Shown in pieces: positions 9,642 to 17,768 of a stretch of DNA of 64,000 bases (position 1 is the stretch's first letter; every line of letters starts with the position of its first letter). The DNA comes from Mangrovivirga cuniculi. Lineage in GTDB: Bacteria > Bacteroidota > Bacteroidia > Cytophagales > Cyclobacteriaceae. Made by a program: the position numbers and the translations under genes. The stretch covers positions 1,242,001-1,306,000 of the forward strand of contig NZ_CP028923.1 of NCBI RefSeq assembly GCF_005166025.1, in the 5' to 3' direction. A model generated the notes under the pieces. The model saw only the letters and a program-made list of their open reading frames with translations. It searched no databases and was not told where the DNA came from.

Positions 9642-11450
9642 GTGTTTAAATCTCTGATAGACAGGATAAATACAATTCTTTTTGATAGTAAGGACGCTGT
9701 ACTTAAGGCAGTCGGTGGCCTTGGTAGTGTTGCATTCATTGCCGGATTTAGCCTTCTGATTTACCTTCAGGGATTTGACTTACCGGTAAATGCTCAAAAA
9801 GCACTGGCATTCTGGCTCGAAGTTGTCTTTGGTGTTTTTATTTTCACATTCGCTGTTAAACTTCTTTATAATTCTGAAAGAAAGCAATTTTTAAGAGCCA
9901 ATCTAATAGAGTTTATAATGCTGTTCCTGATACTGTTGAACGGTGTTTTTAATTTATTTACGGAAGCCAGTTTACTACAGCGTATTTATCGGTTTTTTGG
10001 AGAAGGAGAGTATTTTGAATTCTATAAAAAAGTCTTTTCTCTCTATTTATTGATAGTCCTGCTGATCGAGTTTGTCAGGATTATAGAAAGTATATCACAG
10101 ATTAATGTTCGACCAGCGGCATCATTTATTATCAGTTTTCTGATGTTGATATTCATCGGATCAGGATTGTTGATGCTTCCATCGACGACTGTTGGCACTG
10201 ATTCGATGTCTTTCATCGATGCACTGTTTACTGCAACTTCGGCAACATGTGTTACAGGGTTAATTGTTGTTGATACGGCTACTTATTTCTCATTTAAAGG
10301 CCACCTTGTAATCCTTGTTCTAATGCAGTTAGGTGGAATAGGCATCGTTTCATTCGCAACTTTCTTTAGTGGATTGCTAAGACATGGAGTAGGAATAAAA
10401 CAGCAATCATTAATCCAGGATCATCTGAATTCTGATTCCCTGGCATCAGCAAAAGACCTTCTAAGAAGAGTTGTGAATTTTACTCTTCTCATTGAGCTCA
10501 TAAGTTTTGTAATGATTTATACATCATGGGAAGATGATGCTATTTTTTCATCCGTTGGTGAAAAGGTTTTCGTCAGTTTCTTTCATGCTGTTTCTGCTTT
10601 TTGTAACGCCGGGTTTAGCTTATTTACCAATGGACTATATAATTCGACGGTTGTAAATAGCTATGCCATCCATGTGATAGTTATTTTAACTGTTATTCTT
10701 GGTGGATTAGGTTTTTCAACTTTACAAGATCTGTTTTCAATTAAAAAGCTTCGTGACCGTCTTAATAACCCGTGGAAAGATTGGGAACTGGGAACTAAAG
10801 TGGCTGTTTATATGGCTGCCACCTTATTGATATTTGGGATGGTCATGTTTTATATTCTGGAGCGAAACAATACTCTTCAGGGTATGAATTTCATGGAGAG
10901 TATGATCACCAGTTTCTTCCAGTCGGGTACTACCAGAACCGCTGGTTTTAATACAGTTGACATAGCCTCTTTAACCATGCCAACTATATTTATTTTTGTT
11001 TTCCTGATGTTTATCGGTGCGTCTTCGGGATCAGTTGGTGGAGGTATTAAGACGAGTACATTTTTTATCATCGTTCAATCGGTGATTGCAACCATAAGAG
11101 GTAATAAAAAAGTAGTGATCAATAAATTGTACATTCCTAATAGTACGATTTTCAGGGCGTTATCGACTTTTGTCTTCGCAGTTGTTCTTAATCTTATCGG
11201 CGTTTTTGTTTTATCAATTACAGAACCTGGGGCTCGATTGGAGCAAATAATGTTTGAACAGGTGAGTGCCTTTGCTACCGTTGGTTTATCGATGGGGATC
11301 ACACCTGAATTATCGATGGGCGGAAAAGTGATGATAATTATTTCGATGTTCCTGGGTAGGGTAGGAACATTAACTTTTGCGCTGGCACTAAGTTTCAGAG
11401 GATGGAAAGATACTGCCAGGTATCCTAGAGCATCATTAATGGTCGGTTGA
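9642..11450 (+). CDS. TrkH/KtrB-type potassium channel subunit
   Basis: A 602-residue membrane protein of the Trk/Ktr superfamily, which takes up K+ when gated by a nucleotide-binding TrkA/KtrA partner. Four pore loops with the expected glycine filter are visible: ATCVTGL, AFCNAGF, RTAGFNT and FATVGLS. An extra membrane region of about 150 residues precedes the first pore unit. The start is a GTG, one base after the stop of the sugar kinase. The protein ends RYPRASLMVG, and this coding tail is duplicated in diverged form 1.4 kb downstream. The gating partner is not in the window. Confidence 0.9.
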   Translation: MFKSLIDRINTILFDSKDAVLKAVGGLGSVAFIAGFSLLIYLQGFDLPVNAQKALAFWLEVVFGVFIFTFAVKLLYNSERKQFLRANLIEFIMLFLILLNGVFNLFTEASLLQRIYRFFGEGEYFEFYKKVFSLYLLIVLLIEFVRIIESISQINVRPAASFIISFLMLIFIGSGLLMLPSTTVGTDSMSFIDALFTATSATCVTGLIVVDTATYFSFKGHLVILVLMQLGGIGIVSFATFFSGLLRHGVGIKQQSLIQDHLNSDSLASAKDLLRRVVNFTLLIELISFVMIYTSWEDDAIFSSVGEKVFVSFFHAVSAFCNAGFSLFTNGLYNSTVVNSYAIHVIVILTVILGGLGFSTLQDLFSIKKLRDRLNNPWKDWELGTKVAVYMAATLLIFGMVMFYILERNNTLQGMNFMESMITSFFQSGTTRTAGFNTVDIASLTMPTIFIFVFLMFIGASSGSVGGGIKTSTFFIIVQSVIATIRGNKKVVINKLYIPNSTIFRALSTFVFAVVLNLIGVFVLSITEPGARLEQIMFEQVSAFATVGLSMGITPELSMGGKVMIIISMFLGRVGTLTFALALSFRGWKDTARYPRASLMVG

Positions 11451-11475
11451 TGTCCTGGTTCAGATTACCAGCCAA
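11412..11475 (+). repeat. Flanking repeat X, copy 1 (3' end of trkH plus 25 bases)
   Basis: This 64-base stretch covers the last 13 codons of the potassium channel gene and the first 25 bases after its stop. A diverged direct copy (about 84% identical, one indel) lies at 12813-12878. Together the two bracket a 1.3-kb patch containing a lipoprotein gene. Confidence 0.75.
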
Positions 11476-11481
11476 CGGCTT

Positions 11482-11533
11482 TTAAAGAAGAAGCTGTTAT
11501 AATAGTCACGCGTATTGCTTTGCTACGCACGCC
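11482..11533 (+). repeat. Hairpin repeat Y, copy 1
   Basis: This stretch is nearly identical to 12755-12807. Its core is an imperfect inverted repeat: GTCACGCGTA (11505-11514), a nine-base loop, then TACGCACGCC (11524-11533). CCAGGGGAG directly follows this copy but directly precedes copy 2. It may act as a terminator for the channel gene, though no T-run follows. Confidence 0.7.
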
Positions 11534-11597
11534 AGGGGAGTATTTAACAGTTTGATCAAAAATTATCTTTTTGGTAAAACCACTCACACAATAAAAG

Positions 11598-12050
11598 ATG
11601 AAAAATAAACCAATTAGAAAATTATTTTTAATAGTAATAATTTTTAGCTTATTCTCCTGCGAGAGAAGAAAGTCACTATATATCTATATTTCTAATGAAA
11701 GTTATGATCAAAAAGAGGTCCCAATCAATGTATTCATTGATGATAGTCTGTATATAGAAGATACAATTCATTTTTCCATAGTTTCGAACAATTTTGACTC
11801 ATATGTATTTAAAATAGATAATGGTGATCATGAAGTTAAGGTTGTAACAGATAATCTAATTGAAATTAAAGAAATAGATTTCCCCAAGGAAAACTATTTA
11901 ACAATTTTATATAGATATAAACTATTAGGACAAGAGGGAAGGGAGTTTTATAAAAACTTATATGGTAAAGACCACGGTTATGATACTGTGTTAAATCCAA
12001 AGCAAATATTAATTGGAATTGAAGAAAATCAAGACCATGTAATGTATTAA
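11598..12050 (+). CDS. Small lipoprotein of unknown function in an accessory patch
   Basis: A 150-residue protein with a lipoprotein signal (FSLFSC, cysteine at about residue 21), so probably membrane-anchored outside the cytoplasm. The mature part looks like a single beta-rich domain (strands around IYISNES, VFIDDSLYIED and HEVKVVTDN), similar in general pattern to small Bacteroidota carboxypeptidase-regulatory or Ig-like folds, but no family is recognised. The gene is clearly more AT-rich than its neighbours and is bracketed by duplicated trkH ends and hairpin repeats, which suggests it was acquired. An unusual hairpin follows the stop. Confidence 0.7.
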   Translation: MKNKPIRKLFLIVIIFSLFSCERRKSLYIYISNESYDQKEVPINVFIDDSLYIEDTIHFSIVSNNFDSYVFKIDNGDHEVKVVTDNLIEIKEIDFPKENYLTILYRYKLLGQEGREFYKNLYGKDHGYDTVLNPKQILIGIEENQDHVMY

Positions 12051-12062
12051 TAGCTTCCTTGC

Positions 12063-12094
12063 TGTTTGAAGTGTTCCGCAGGACAACTTCAAAC
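12063..12094. repeat. Cruciform-type hairpin after the lipoprotein gene
   Basis: GTTTGAAGT and ACTTCAAAC form a perfect 9-bp stem, with a second small TCC/GGA stem inside the loop. There is no T-run. Its symmetry and GTTCCGCAGGAC core look like a dispersed palindromic element rather than a normal terminator. Confidence 0.5.
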
Positions 12095-12140
12095 TATTAA
12101 TGAAAAGCAGGGATTGTATCTCGGGCATTTAAGAAAGTTG

Positions 12141-12180
12141 TCTGAACTAGGATTTTTATGATTGATAGGATGATAGGATA
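12141..12180. repeat. GGATT-type degenerate short-period repeat, copy 1
   Basis: A run of related AGGAT/GGATTT words, including CTAGGATTTTTATGATT and AGGATGATAGGAT. Similar arrays are scattered in intergenic DNA of many environmental bacteria; the function is unknown. Confidence 0.45.
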
Positions 12181-12540
12181 GCAGATTTAGTTGGGGAATA
12201 AATTAAATTCGAGACATACTATTATCAATAAAACTGCCTAATAAAAAGACTCCAAATCTCAATTTTTCCGTCTTTTCGAACGTATTTACTGATGAGCGAG
12301 AGCGAAGTCAGTATGTGAGAAATCTGTTTCATGAGAAGGTAGATATATAGGATAAGGGTCTGCACTATACAAACAGATCTCTCCTTTCGTCGAGATGACG
12401 CGGTGAGTTTTGGCTGCTACCTTTAATAGACAGATCAATTCACAGCCAAAACTTCTATATATCCCTACTATTCCAAGAATACGCGTAAGTAAACTTGGGA
12501 GGTCCTTCACAGGTTCAAAATTGATCTTGAACCACTTTGT

Positions 12541-12584
12541 CAGAATCAAGATTTTCAGGATTCAAGGATTAACAAGATCAAAAC
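12541..12584. repeat. GGATT-type degenerate short-period repeat, copy 2
   Basis: AAGATTTTCAGGATT followed by CAAGGATTAACAAGAT repeats the same roughly 10-base word as the array at 12141. The two arrays lie in the same accessory patch. Confidence 0.5.
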
Positions 12585-12754
12585 ATAAAATGAAAACCAT
12601 CAGATTTTTCTGAGGCGCTTTTATTTGATATTCGGCATTTATCATGAGTTACTCCTACCTCATTATTTATGATATTGTCAAAAAACTGAACTACATACAT
12701 TAAGTTTGCTTAACGACGACGGTACAAGAGAATTCTTGCACCAGGGGAGGGCTC

Positions 12755-12807
12755 TTAAAAGGAGAAGCTGTTATTATAGTCACGCGTATTGCTTCGCTAC
12801 GCGCGAC
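12755..12807 (+). repeat. Hairpin repeat Y, copy 2
   Basis: Direct copy of 11482-11533. Its inverted repeat is better preserved: GTCACGCGTA (12779-12788) pairs with TACGCGCGAC (12798-12807) with one mismatch around a nine-base loop. The two copies sit inside the X repeats, giving the order X-Y-insert-Y-X. Confidence 0.7.
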
Positions 12808-12812
12808 AGAGT

Positions 12813-12878
12813 ACCGGCAGGGTATCCTGAAGCATCATTAATAGTCGGCTGATATTCTGAATCAGATTACCAGCCAAC
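12813..12878 (+). repeat. Flanking repeat X, copy 2 (decayed trkH 3' end)
   Basis: Aligned with 11412-11475, this copy still spells a channel C-terminus (RYPEASLIVG then stop) except for one extra G near its start. It is therefore a remnant of a real trkH tail and not a chance match. It ends 10 bases before the stop of hemE on the other strand. Confidence 0.7.
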
Positions 12879-12888
12879 CATCAAAATT

Positions 12889-13920
12889 TTATTTCTGTGT
12901 ATAACTTTTTACTGTTTCAATAAAGACTTTTACCTTTTCAGGATCTGTGTCCGGGTAAACTCCATGACCAAGATTAGCTATGTGTCGAAGTCCTTTGAAC
13001 TGATCAAGCATCTTGATCGTTTCAGCCCTAACCTCACTAGTACTTCCGTACAATGCACAAGGATCTAAATTTCCCTGGAAAGTCATATTAGGACCTGCCA
13101 TTTTTAATGCAAAATCAACCGGAGTATTCCAGTCAAGGCCTAGTGTTTCACAATTTAATTTCCCGAGTGAATGCAAAGAAAAATAAGCTCCTTTTGAGAA
13201 AACAGTAACTGGTACCTCATCGATCGAATCTACGATCTGTTTAATGTATGGCATTGCAAATTCCTCGTATTGATCAGGGCTTAATATTCCTGCCCATGAA
13301 TCAAAAACCTGGACAAGATTTGCTCCGGCATTTACTTGTTCTTTTAAATATGCTTTAGTGCAATCTGTGATAGATTGTAGTAGCGCATGAGCAGTTTCAG
13401 GTTGAGTAAAAAGCATTTTCCTTGCCTTACTAAAAGTTTTTGATCCGCTACCTTCTACCATATAGGCCATAATAGTCCATGGAGCACCTGCAAAACCGAT
13501 CAAAGGCACCCGATCATTTAACTCTTTCTTTGTTATTTTAATAGCTTCAATAACGTACCCCAGCTTATCAGACATATCAGATGTCGATAACTTTTTGACG
13601 TCATCCATATCAGAAATGGTCTGAGGAAAAACAGGTCCTCTTTTTTCTACCATATCGTAAGGAAGTCCCAAAGCTTCAGGGATAACTAAAATATCAGAGA
13701 AAATGATCGCAGCATCTACATCAAGGATATCAACTGGTTGAATAGTTACTTCTGCAGCTCTTTCAGGATTTTTGACGAGGTCTACAAAACCATTCATTTT
13801 TGCTCTTACTTCTCTGTATTCAGGTAAGATTCTTCCTGCCTGTCTCATTAACCAGACAGGTGTTCTTTCTACGGGCTCACCTTTGGCAGCCCTGATTAAA
13901 AGGTCGTTTTTTAAAGCCAT
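12889..13920 (-). CDS. hemE: Uroporphyrinogen decarboxylase
   Basis: Converts uroporphyrinogen III to coproporphyrinogen III in haem synthesis, in the cytosol. The protein is 343 residues from the ATG at 13920, the family norm. The N-terminal signature [11 protein letters not shown] and the second motif [13 protein letters not shown] are present, as are the substrate-binding FSDIL and the late [13 protein letters not shown] segment. A TTG two codons upstream is possible but less likely. A TATATTTG element lies only a few bases before the ATG, so the transcript may have almost no leader. No other haem genes are nearby. Confidence 0.96.
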   Translation of the reverse strand: MALKNDLLIRAAKGEPVERTPVWLMRQAGRILPEYREVRAKMNGFVDLVKNPERAAEVTIQPVDILDVDAAIIFSDILVIPEALGLPYDMVEKRGPVFPQTISDMDDVKKLSTSDMSDKLGYVIEAIKITKKELNDRVPLIGFAGAPWTIMAYMVEGSGSKTFSKARKMLFTQPETAHALLQSITDCTKAYLKEQVNAGANLVQVFDSWAGILSPDQYEEFAMPYIKQIVDSIDEVPVTVFSKGAYFSLHSLGKLNCETLGLDWNTPVDFALKMAGPNMTFQGNLDPCALYGSTSEVRAETIKMLDQFKGLRHIANLGHGVYPDTDPEKVKVFIETVKSYTQK

Positions 13921-13988
13921 GTGCAAATATACATAAATCCGACCCGGCTCTGCATAACATTAAATACCATAATCCGTAAAAATTTATC

Positions 13989-13996
13989 TAGTTTTG
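13989..13996 (+). promoter_or_regulatory. Probable -7 element of the sdaA promoter
   Basis: TAGTTTTG matches the Bacteroidota -7 pattern TAnnTTTG and lies 24 bases before the ATG. No clear TTTG is found at the -33 spacing, so support is partial. Confidence 0.4.
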
Positions 13997-14020
13997 CATA
14001 AACATTAACCCAATAGTAAT

Positions 14021-14932
14021 ATGAAGTTTCTTTTTGACTCATTTGAATCCTGGAAGAACCATTGTCTTGAAAATGACATTTCGGTTTTCCAACCTGTGAT
14101 CGATTATGAAATCGAACAGAAAGGTAAAAAAGAAGAGCATATCTGGGATGGTATGCAAAGGGCTTTGGATGTAATGAGAGATGCTGTGAATTCAGGTCTG
14201 ACCAAGGATATGACCAGCCATTCAGGGATGGTTAATAATGGAGCTAAAAAAGTCTATAAGTCTGAAAAGCATGTGTTAAACAAAGGGTTCACTGATATGA
14301 TCTCACGTGCTTTAGCCGCAAAAGAGGTAAATTCCTGTATGGGGAAAGTGGTGGCTGCTCCAACGGCCGGTGCCTCAGGAATTATGCCGGGAGTTCTGAA
14401 TACTCTTCAGGAGGAACATGGAATCTCTGATAAAAAGATAACCGAATGCATGCTGGTATCGGCAGGGATAGGTTTGATAATTGAAAGAAATGCAGGTATA
14501 GCAGGTGCTGTTGGTGGATGCCAGGCTGAAACTGGAACAGCTGCAGCCATGGCAGCCGGGGCAATTGTACATGCTTTTGATGGGACAATTGATCAGATAT
14601 TTAATTCTGTAGGTATTACCATTCAATGTATGCTCGGACTTATATGTGATCCGGTTGCAGGTTTGGTGGAAGTGCCTTGTATTGTTAGAAATGCCAGTGC
14701 TGCAGCTATTGCACATTCATCGGCTCAAATTGCCATTGCAGATATGGATGCTGTAATCCCTGTAGACGAATGCGTTATGGCAATGGGAGAAGTTGGCCAA
14801 AGCATGGAAGACAGGTATAAAGAAACAGCTCTTGGTGGCTTAGCCAATACACCTACAGGCAGATCGATCTCTAAAAGAGTATTGATACAGGATATTGAGA
14901 TGCTACCGGATGAAGATAAAGATGAGGATTAA
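14021..14932 (+). CDS. sdaA: L-serine dehydratase, iron-sulfur type, alpha chain
   Basis: Deaminates L-serine to pyruvate and ammonia with a [4Fe-4S] cluster. The 303 residues correspond to the alpha (catalytic) domain. The cluster and substrate motifs are visible: SCMGKVVAAPTAGASG, GGCQAETGTA and LICDPVAGLVEVPC. The N-terminal beta domain found in one-chain enzymes is absent and no separate beta-chain gene lies in the window, so either it is encoded elsewhere or this short form works alone. The C-terminus ends in an acidic tail. Its stop overlaps the convergent membrane-protein gene by 4 bases. Confidence 0.93.
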   Translation: MKFLFDSFESWKNHCLENDISVFQPVIDYEIEQKGKKEEHIWDGMQRALDVMRDAVNSGLTKDMTSHSGMVNNGAKKVYKSEKHVLNKGFTDMISRALAAKEVNSCMGKVVAAPTAGASGIMPGVLNTLQEEHGISDKKITECMLVSAGIGLIIERNAGIAGAVGGCQAETGTAAAMAAGAIVHAFDGTIDQIFNSVGITIQCMLGLICDPVAGLVEVPCIVRNASAAAIAHSSAQIAIADMDAVIPVDECVMAMGEVGQSMEDRYKETALGGLANTPTGRSISKRVLIQDIEMLPDEDKDED

Positions 14933-15380
14933 GTAAAATACTGAAGATCAGGGATTATAAATCTGAGCGCAAATGTTATTGTTGCAGACCAGAATAATGC
15001 AGAAACCAGCATTGAAGGGATGATCTTTTTAGGGGGAGCTCCTACGGCATTAATCAAAAGTGCTCCACCGATAGGGGTGAAAATAAGGGGGTTAATAATG
15101 ACACTCCCCAAATTCCGTATTTTGACCAGACTTTTACAAATTGGCGACTTCTTTTAGAGAATTTTTTTCGGGTTTTCTTTTTGTTCCTCTTAGCCTTGTA
15201 CTCTTTGATTTTTTCACTTAATACAGTAATGATAATTACCGTAGTCATCATTCCGAAAGCAGTTAACAATACAGTTTCTATATAAGAGAATCCCATTGAA
15301 GTTCCAGCTACGGGACCAAAAATGAATTTCACCATGCTGCTGCCAAACACTATCAAATACTTTGAAATTTCTTCTATCAT
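14929..15380 (-). CDS. Small integral membrane protein (apparent frameshift)
   Basis: With one added base in the five-G run at 15087-15091 the two overlapping frames join into a 150-residue protein. It has four or so hydrophobic segments separated by a very basic cytoplasmic loop rich in Lys and Arg (about residues 55-80). The joined region reads LLTPLIFTPIGGALLINAVG, a Pro/Gly-rich membrane motif resembling the small multidrug-export/COG2426-like proteins. That family assignment is tentative. Without the correction the protein would lose its last two membrane segments. It converges on sdaA with a 4-base overlap. Confidence 0.7.
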
Positions 15381-15502
15381 TTTTTGTTTATCAGTGTAAA
15401 CTCTTTGTTAAATAATAAGTGAAAAAGAATGAAAAAAACAGGAAGTTTTTTCAACTCAACTTAAGATGATCTTCATTATATATTTAACCGAAAAAAACGG
15501 GA

Positions 15503-16146
15503 TTATGTTTTGGGTCCGAAGGATAAATCTCCTGCATCACCCAGCCCCGGGACAATATATGAATCATCATTCAAACCATCATCAATTTTTCCCAGATATA
15601 AAGAGTAACCAAAAGGCAGATTTGCATTGAGATATTTAACTCCTTCCGGGGCAGCGATCACTGAAGCGATATGTAAAGATTGCCAGGAGCCAAAGTCAGC
15701 CAGGTGTTCTACAGCTTCGACCATCGATTTTCCGGTTGCCAGCATCGGGTCAATAACAATGACATCTCTGTTTGACAAGTTTGGTAACGCTGCATATTCT
15801 CTTTTAATTTTTATTTCTTCGTCGGTTTGTTCGACTCTGTACTCACCGATAAATCCCATATCAGCATCATCAAACATATCCATGAATCCATCGAGCATGG
15901 GCAGGCCGGCTCTTAAAATGGTTATGATTACAGGGGGTTTGCTAAGTTTATGACCAACTGCCGTTCCAAGAGTAGTTTCAATTGTCTCCTCAGCATAATT
16001 AAGATTCTTAGATACTTCGTAGGCTAACAGAGCCCGACTTTTGATAAGTTTGCTCTGAAAACAGGGCGATTTTTTTGAATCTCCGGGTTTCGAAGATTAC
16101 CAAAAAAACGATCAGCAATTGATCTTTTATCTGTAAGTACAAACAT
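15503..16146 (-). CDS. upp: Uracil phosphoribosyltransferase (apparent frameshift)
   Basis: Salvages uracil to UMP using PRPP. The C-terminal part shows the PRPP loop (VIDPMLATGKSM) and the uracil-binding GLGDAGDLSFG near the end. The N-terminus continues upstream in another frame (start ATG at 16146, then MFVLTDKRSIADRFFGNLR). The two halves join if one base is restored near 16040-16055, giving NLIKSRALLAYEVSKNL and 214 residues, the normal length. As written, translation from 16146 stops after about 40 residues. The missing base does not sit in an obvious long run here. Confidence 0.88.
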
Positions 16147-16242
16147 GTGCGTAAATAAATTGGCTTTCGAGTTTCGAGTTAACAAATTTAATCATTCCAT
16201 CAAAAGGATGTACAACTATTTAAAAAAATGCATTTTTGCCTA

Positions 16243-17157
16243 ATGTATCAGACATTAAAAGATTTATGCGAGGTATTTGCTCCGTCGGGCGACGAAAGCA
16301 GGATGAAAGATTTCTTACTTGATTATATAAGTAAAAATCAATCAGAATGGGTTGTGCAGCCGGAAATTATCGCTGGTGATGAATGGCATGATAATGTTAT
16401 TCTGGTTTTTGGAGAACCGAGAACCGCTATTTTTGCTCATATAGATAGTATAGGTTTTACTGTCAGGTATGAAAATCAATTGGTACCGATTGGAGGTCCG
16501 GATGTTCAATCAGGATATTTTCTCAGAGGAGAAGATTCTAAAGGTGAAATACTCTGCCGATTAGAGATGAATAAAGAGGGGAATTTATTTTATCATTTTG
16601 GCAGGGCGATAGATCGTGGTACTAACCTGGTTTTTGAATCCAACTTCAGAGAGACAGATGAGTATGTTCAAAGCTGTTACTTGGACAATCGACTGGGTGT
16701 TTTAAATGCGCTCAAAGTAGCAGAAACTTTAGAAAATGGAATAATTGTTTTCTCAACCAGGGAAGAACATGGTGGGGGTGCGGTTCCCCAGGTAGCAAAA
16801 TTCATTTATGAAAAATATGGAGTCAGGCAAGCCTTGATTTCTGATATTACCTGGGTTACTGATGGTGTACACCATGGTAAGGGAGTGGCGATATCAATGA
16901 GAGACAGAGGACTCCCCAGGCGCACCTGGCTAAATAGAATCTTAAAATATGCTACTGATTCAGGTATCGCATATCAGCTCGAGATAGAAGGTAGCGGATC
17001 AAGTGATGCAAGGGAATTGCAAGAGTCAGATTATCCTTTCGACTGGTGTTTTATAGGAGCGCCGGAAGACCATGTACACAGTCCTGAAGAAAAAGTATTT
17101 AAATTTGATTTTGAATCAATGATAAATATGTATCAATACTTAATGAAAAAATTATAA
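16243..17157 (+). CDS. M42/M20-type metallo-aminopeptidase
   Basis: A 304-residue di-zinc peptidase related to glutamyl aminopeptidase (M42/M28 clan). Metal-binding and catalytic positions are visible: HIDSIGF (first His and Asp), LDNRLG (bridging Asp), EEHGGG (catalytic Glu pair) and HSPEE near the end (last His). The spacing fits the family but the protein is shorter than the usual 340-360 residues. I prefer the ATG at 16243 (MYQTLKDLCEVFAPSG) because the alternative ATG at 16228 adds five residues outside the conserved start. It runs into hpt after 6 bases. Confidence 0.82.
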   Translation: MYQTLKDLCEVFAPSGDESRMKDFLLDYISKNQSEWVVQPEIIAGDEWHDNVILVFGEPRTAIFAHIDSIGFTVRYENQLVPIGGPDVQSGYFLRGEDSKGEILCRLEMNKEGNLFYHFGRAIDRGTNLVFESNFRETDEYVQSCYLDNRLGVLNALKVAETLENGIIVFSTREEHGGGAVPQVAKFIYEKYGVRQALISDITWVTDGVHHGKGVAISMRDRGLPRRTWLNRILKYATDSGIAYQLEIEGSGSSDARELQESDYPFDWCFIGAPEDHVHSPEEKVFKFDFESMINMYQYLMKKL

Positions 17158-17163
17158 GCCATT

Positions 17164-17688
17164 ATGAAGGTATTAGACAAGACAGCCACATTATACATGG
17201 AGAGTGAAAAGATCCAAACTAAGGTTAATGAGCTGTCTGAAGAAATAATAAATGAATATCAGGATAAGAACCCGGTTTTTCTGATAATTCTCAATGGTGC
17301 ATTTATGTTTGCATCTGATTTGCTCAAAGAGACCAAAATTCCATGCGAAATCAGTTTTACCAAAGTTTCGAGCTATGAAGAAACCAAAAGTACCGGGGAA
17401 ATTAAATCTTTAATAGGGATCAATGAAGACCTAACAGACCGTCACATTGTGATAGTTGAAGATATTGTCGATACTGGTAATACCATGAAATGGTTGCTAA
17501 ATGAATTAAATAATTTAAATGTCAAATCAGTAAAAACGTGTGTGTTATTAATGAAACCAGATGTTTTTAAAGGTCAGTTTGAAATTGATTACCTGGGTTT
17601 TGAGATACCAAATGACTTCGTGGTTGGTTACGGAATGGATTATAATGGCCATGGAAGAAACCTGCCCGACATCTATCAATTGGATTAA
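17164..17688 (+). CDS. hpt: Hypoxanthine phosphoribosyltransferase
   Basis: Purine salvage enzyme making IMP/GMP from hypoxanthine/guanine and PRPP. The 174 residues match the family length. The PRPP-binding motif VIVEDIVDTGNTM, the early flexible loop around SYEETKSTG and the late substrate residues in DFVVGYGMDYN are all present. It is co-directional with the peptidase before it and adk after it. Confidence 0.95.
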   Translation: MKVLDKTATLYMESEKIQTKVNELSEEIINEYQDKNPVFLIILNGAFMFASDLLKETKIPCEISFTKVSSYEETKSTGEIKSLIGINEDLTDRHIVIVEDIVDTGNTMKWLLNELNNLNVKSVKTCVLLMKPDVFKGQFEIDYLGFEIPNDFVVGYGMDYNGHGRNLPDIYQLD

Positions 17689-17723
17689 CCTGTAAAATAG
17701 TCTTAAACTTCAGGGATAGTTTT

Positions 17724-17731
17724 TATATTTG
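17724..17731 (+). promoter_or_regulatory. Probable -7 element of the adk promoter
   Basis: TATATTTG fits TAnnTTTG and lies 37 bases ahead of the adk ATG. The base set at the -33 position (TCTT) is a poor match. Confidence 0.4.
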
Positions 17732-17768
17732 CTCTTTATTATCCCTAAATGCAAACAAAAAATATATC

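Larger units (their letters stand above)
12095..12754. other. Gene-free region of decayed dispersed repeats
   Basis: About 660 bases without a supported gene. It holds, in order: a GGATT-type run (12141-12180), a TACTGA...TCAGTA inverted pair around GAGCGAGAGCGAAG (12286-12312), a CTCCTTTCGTCGAGATGACG segment near 12381-12400 of the kind often scattered through Bacteroidota intergenic DNA, a perfect 11-bp inverted repeat (12406-12416 with 12443-12453), and a second GGATT-type run (12541-12584). Short open frames here run through the repeats on both strands and have no start context or domain, so none is annotated. Confidence 0.6.

Noticed and set aside
11598-12050. Insertion sequence in the trkH-hemE interval
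   Set aside because: No transposase or recombinase frame and no terminal inverted repeats at the patch edges; the flanking repeats are direct copies of a gene end.
12286-12613. Overlapping open frames on both strands (about 87 and 67 codons)
   Set aside because: They run through inverted and dispersed repeats and show no start context, signal or domain.
14375-14716. 113-codon antisense frame inside sdaA
   Set aside because: It mirrors the third codon positions of a well-supported gene and has no independent features.
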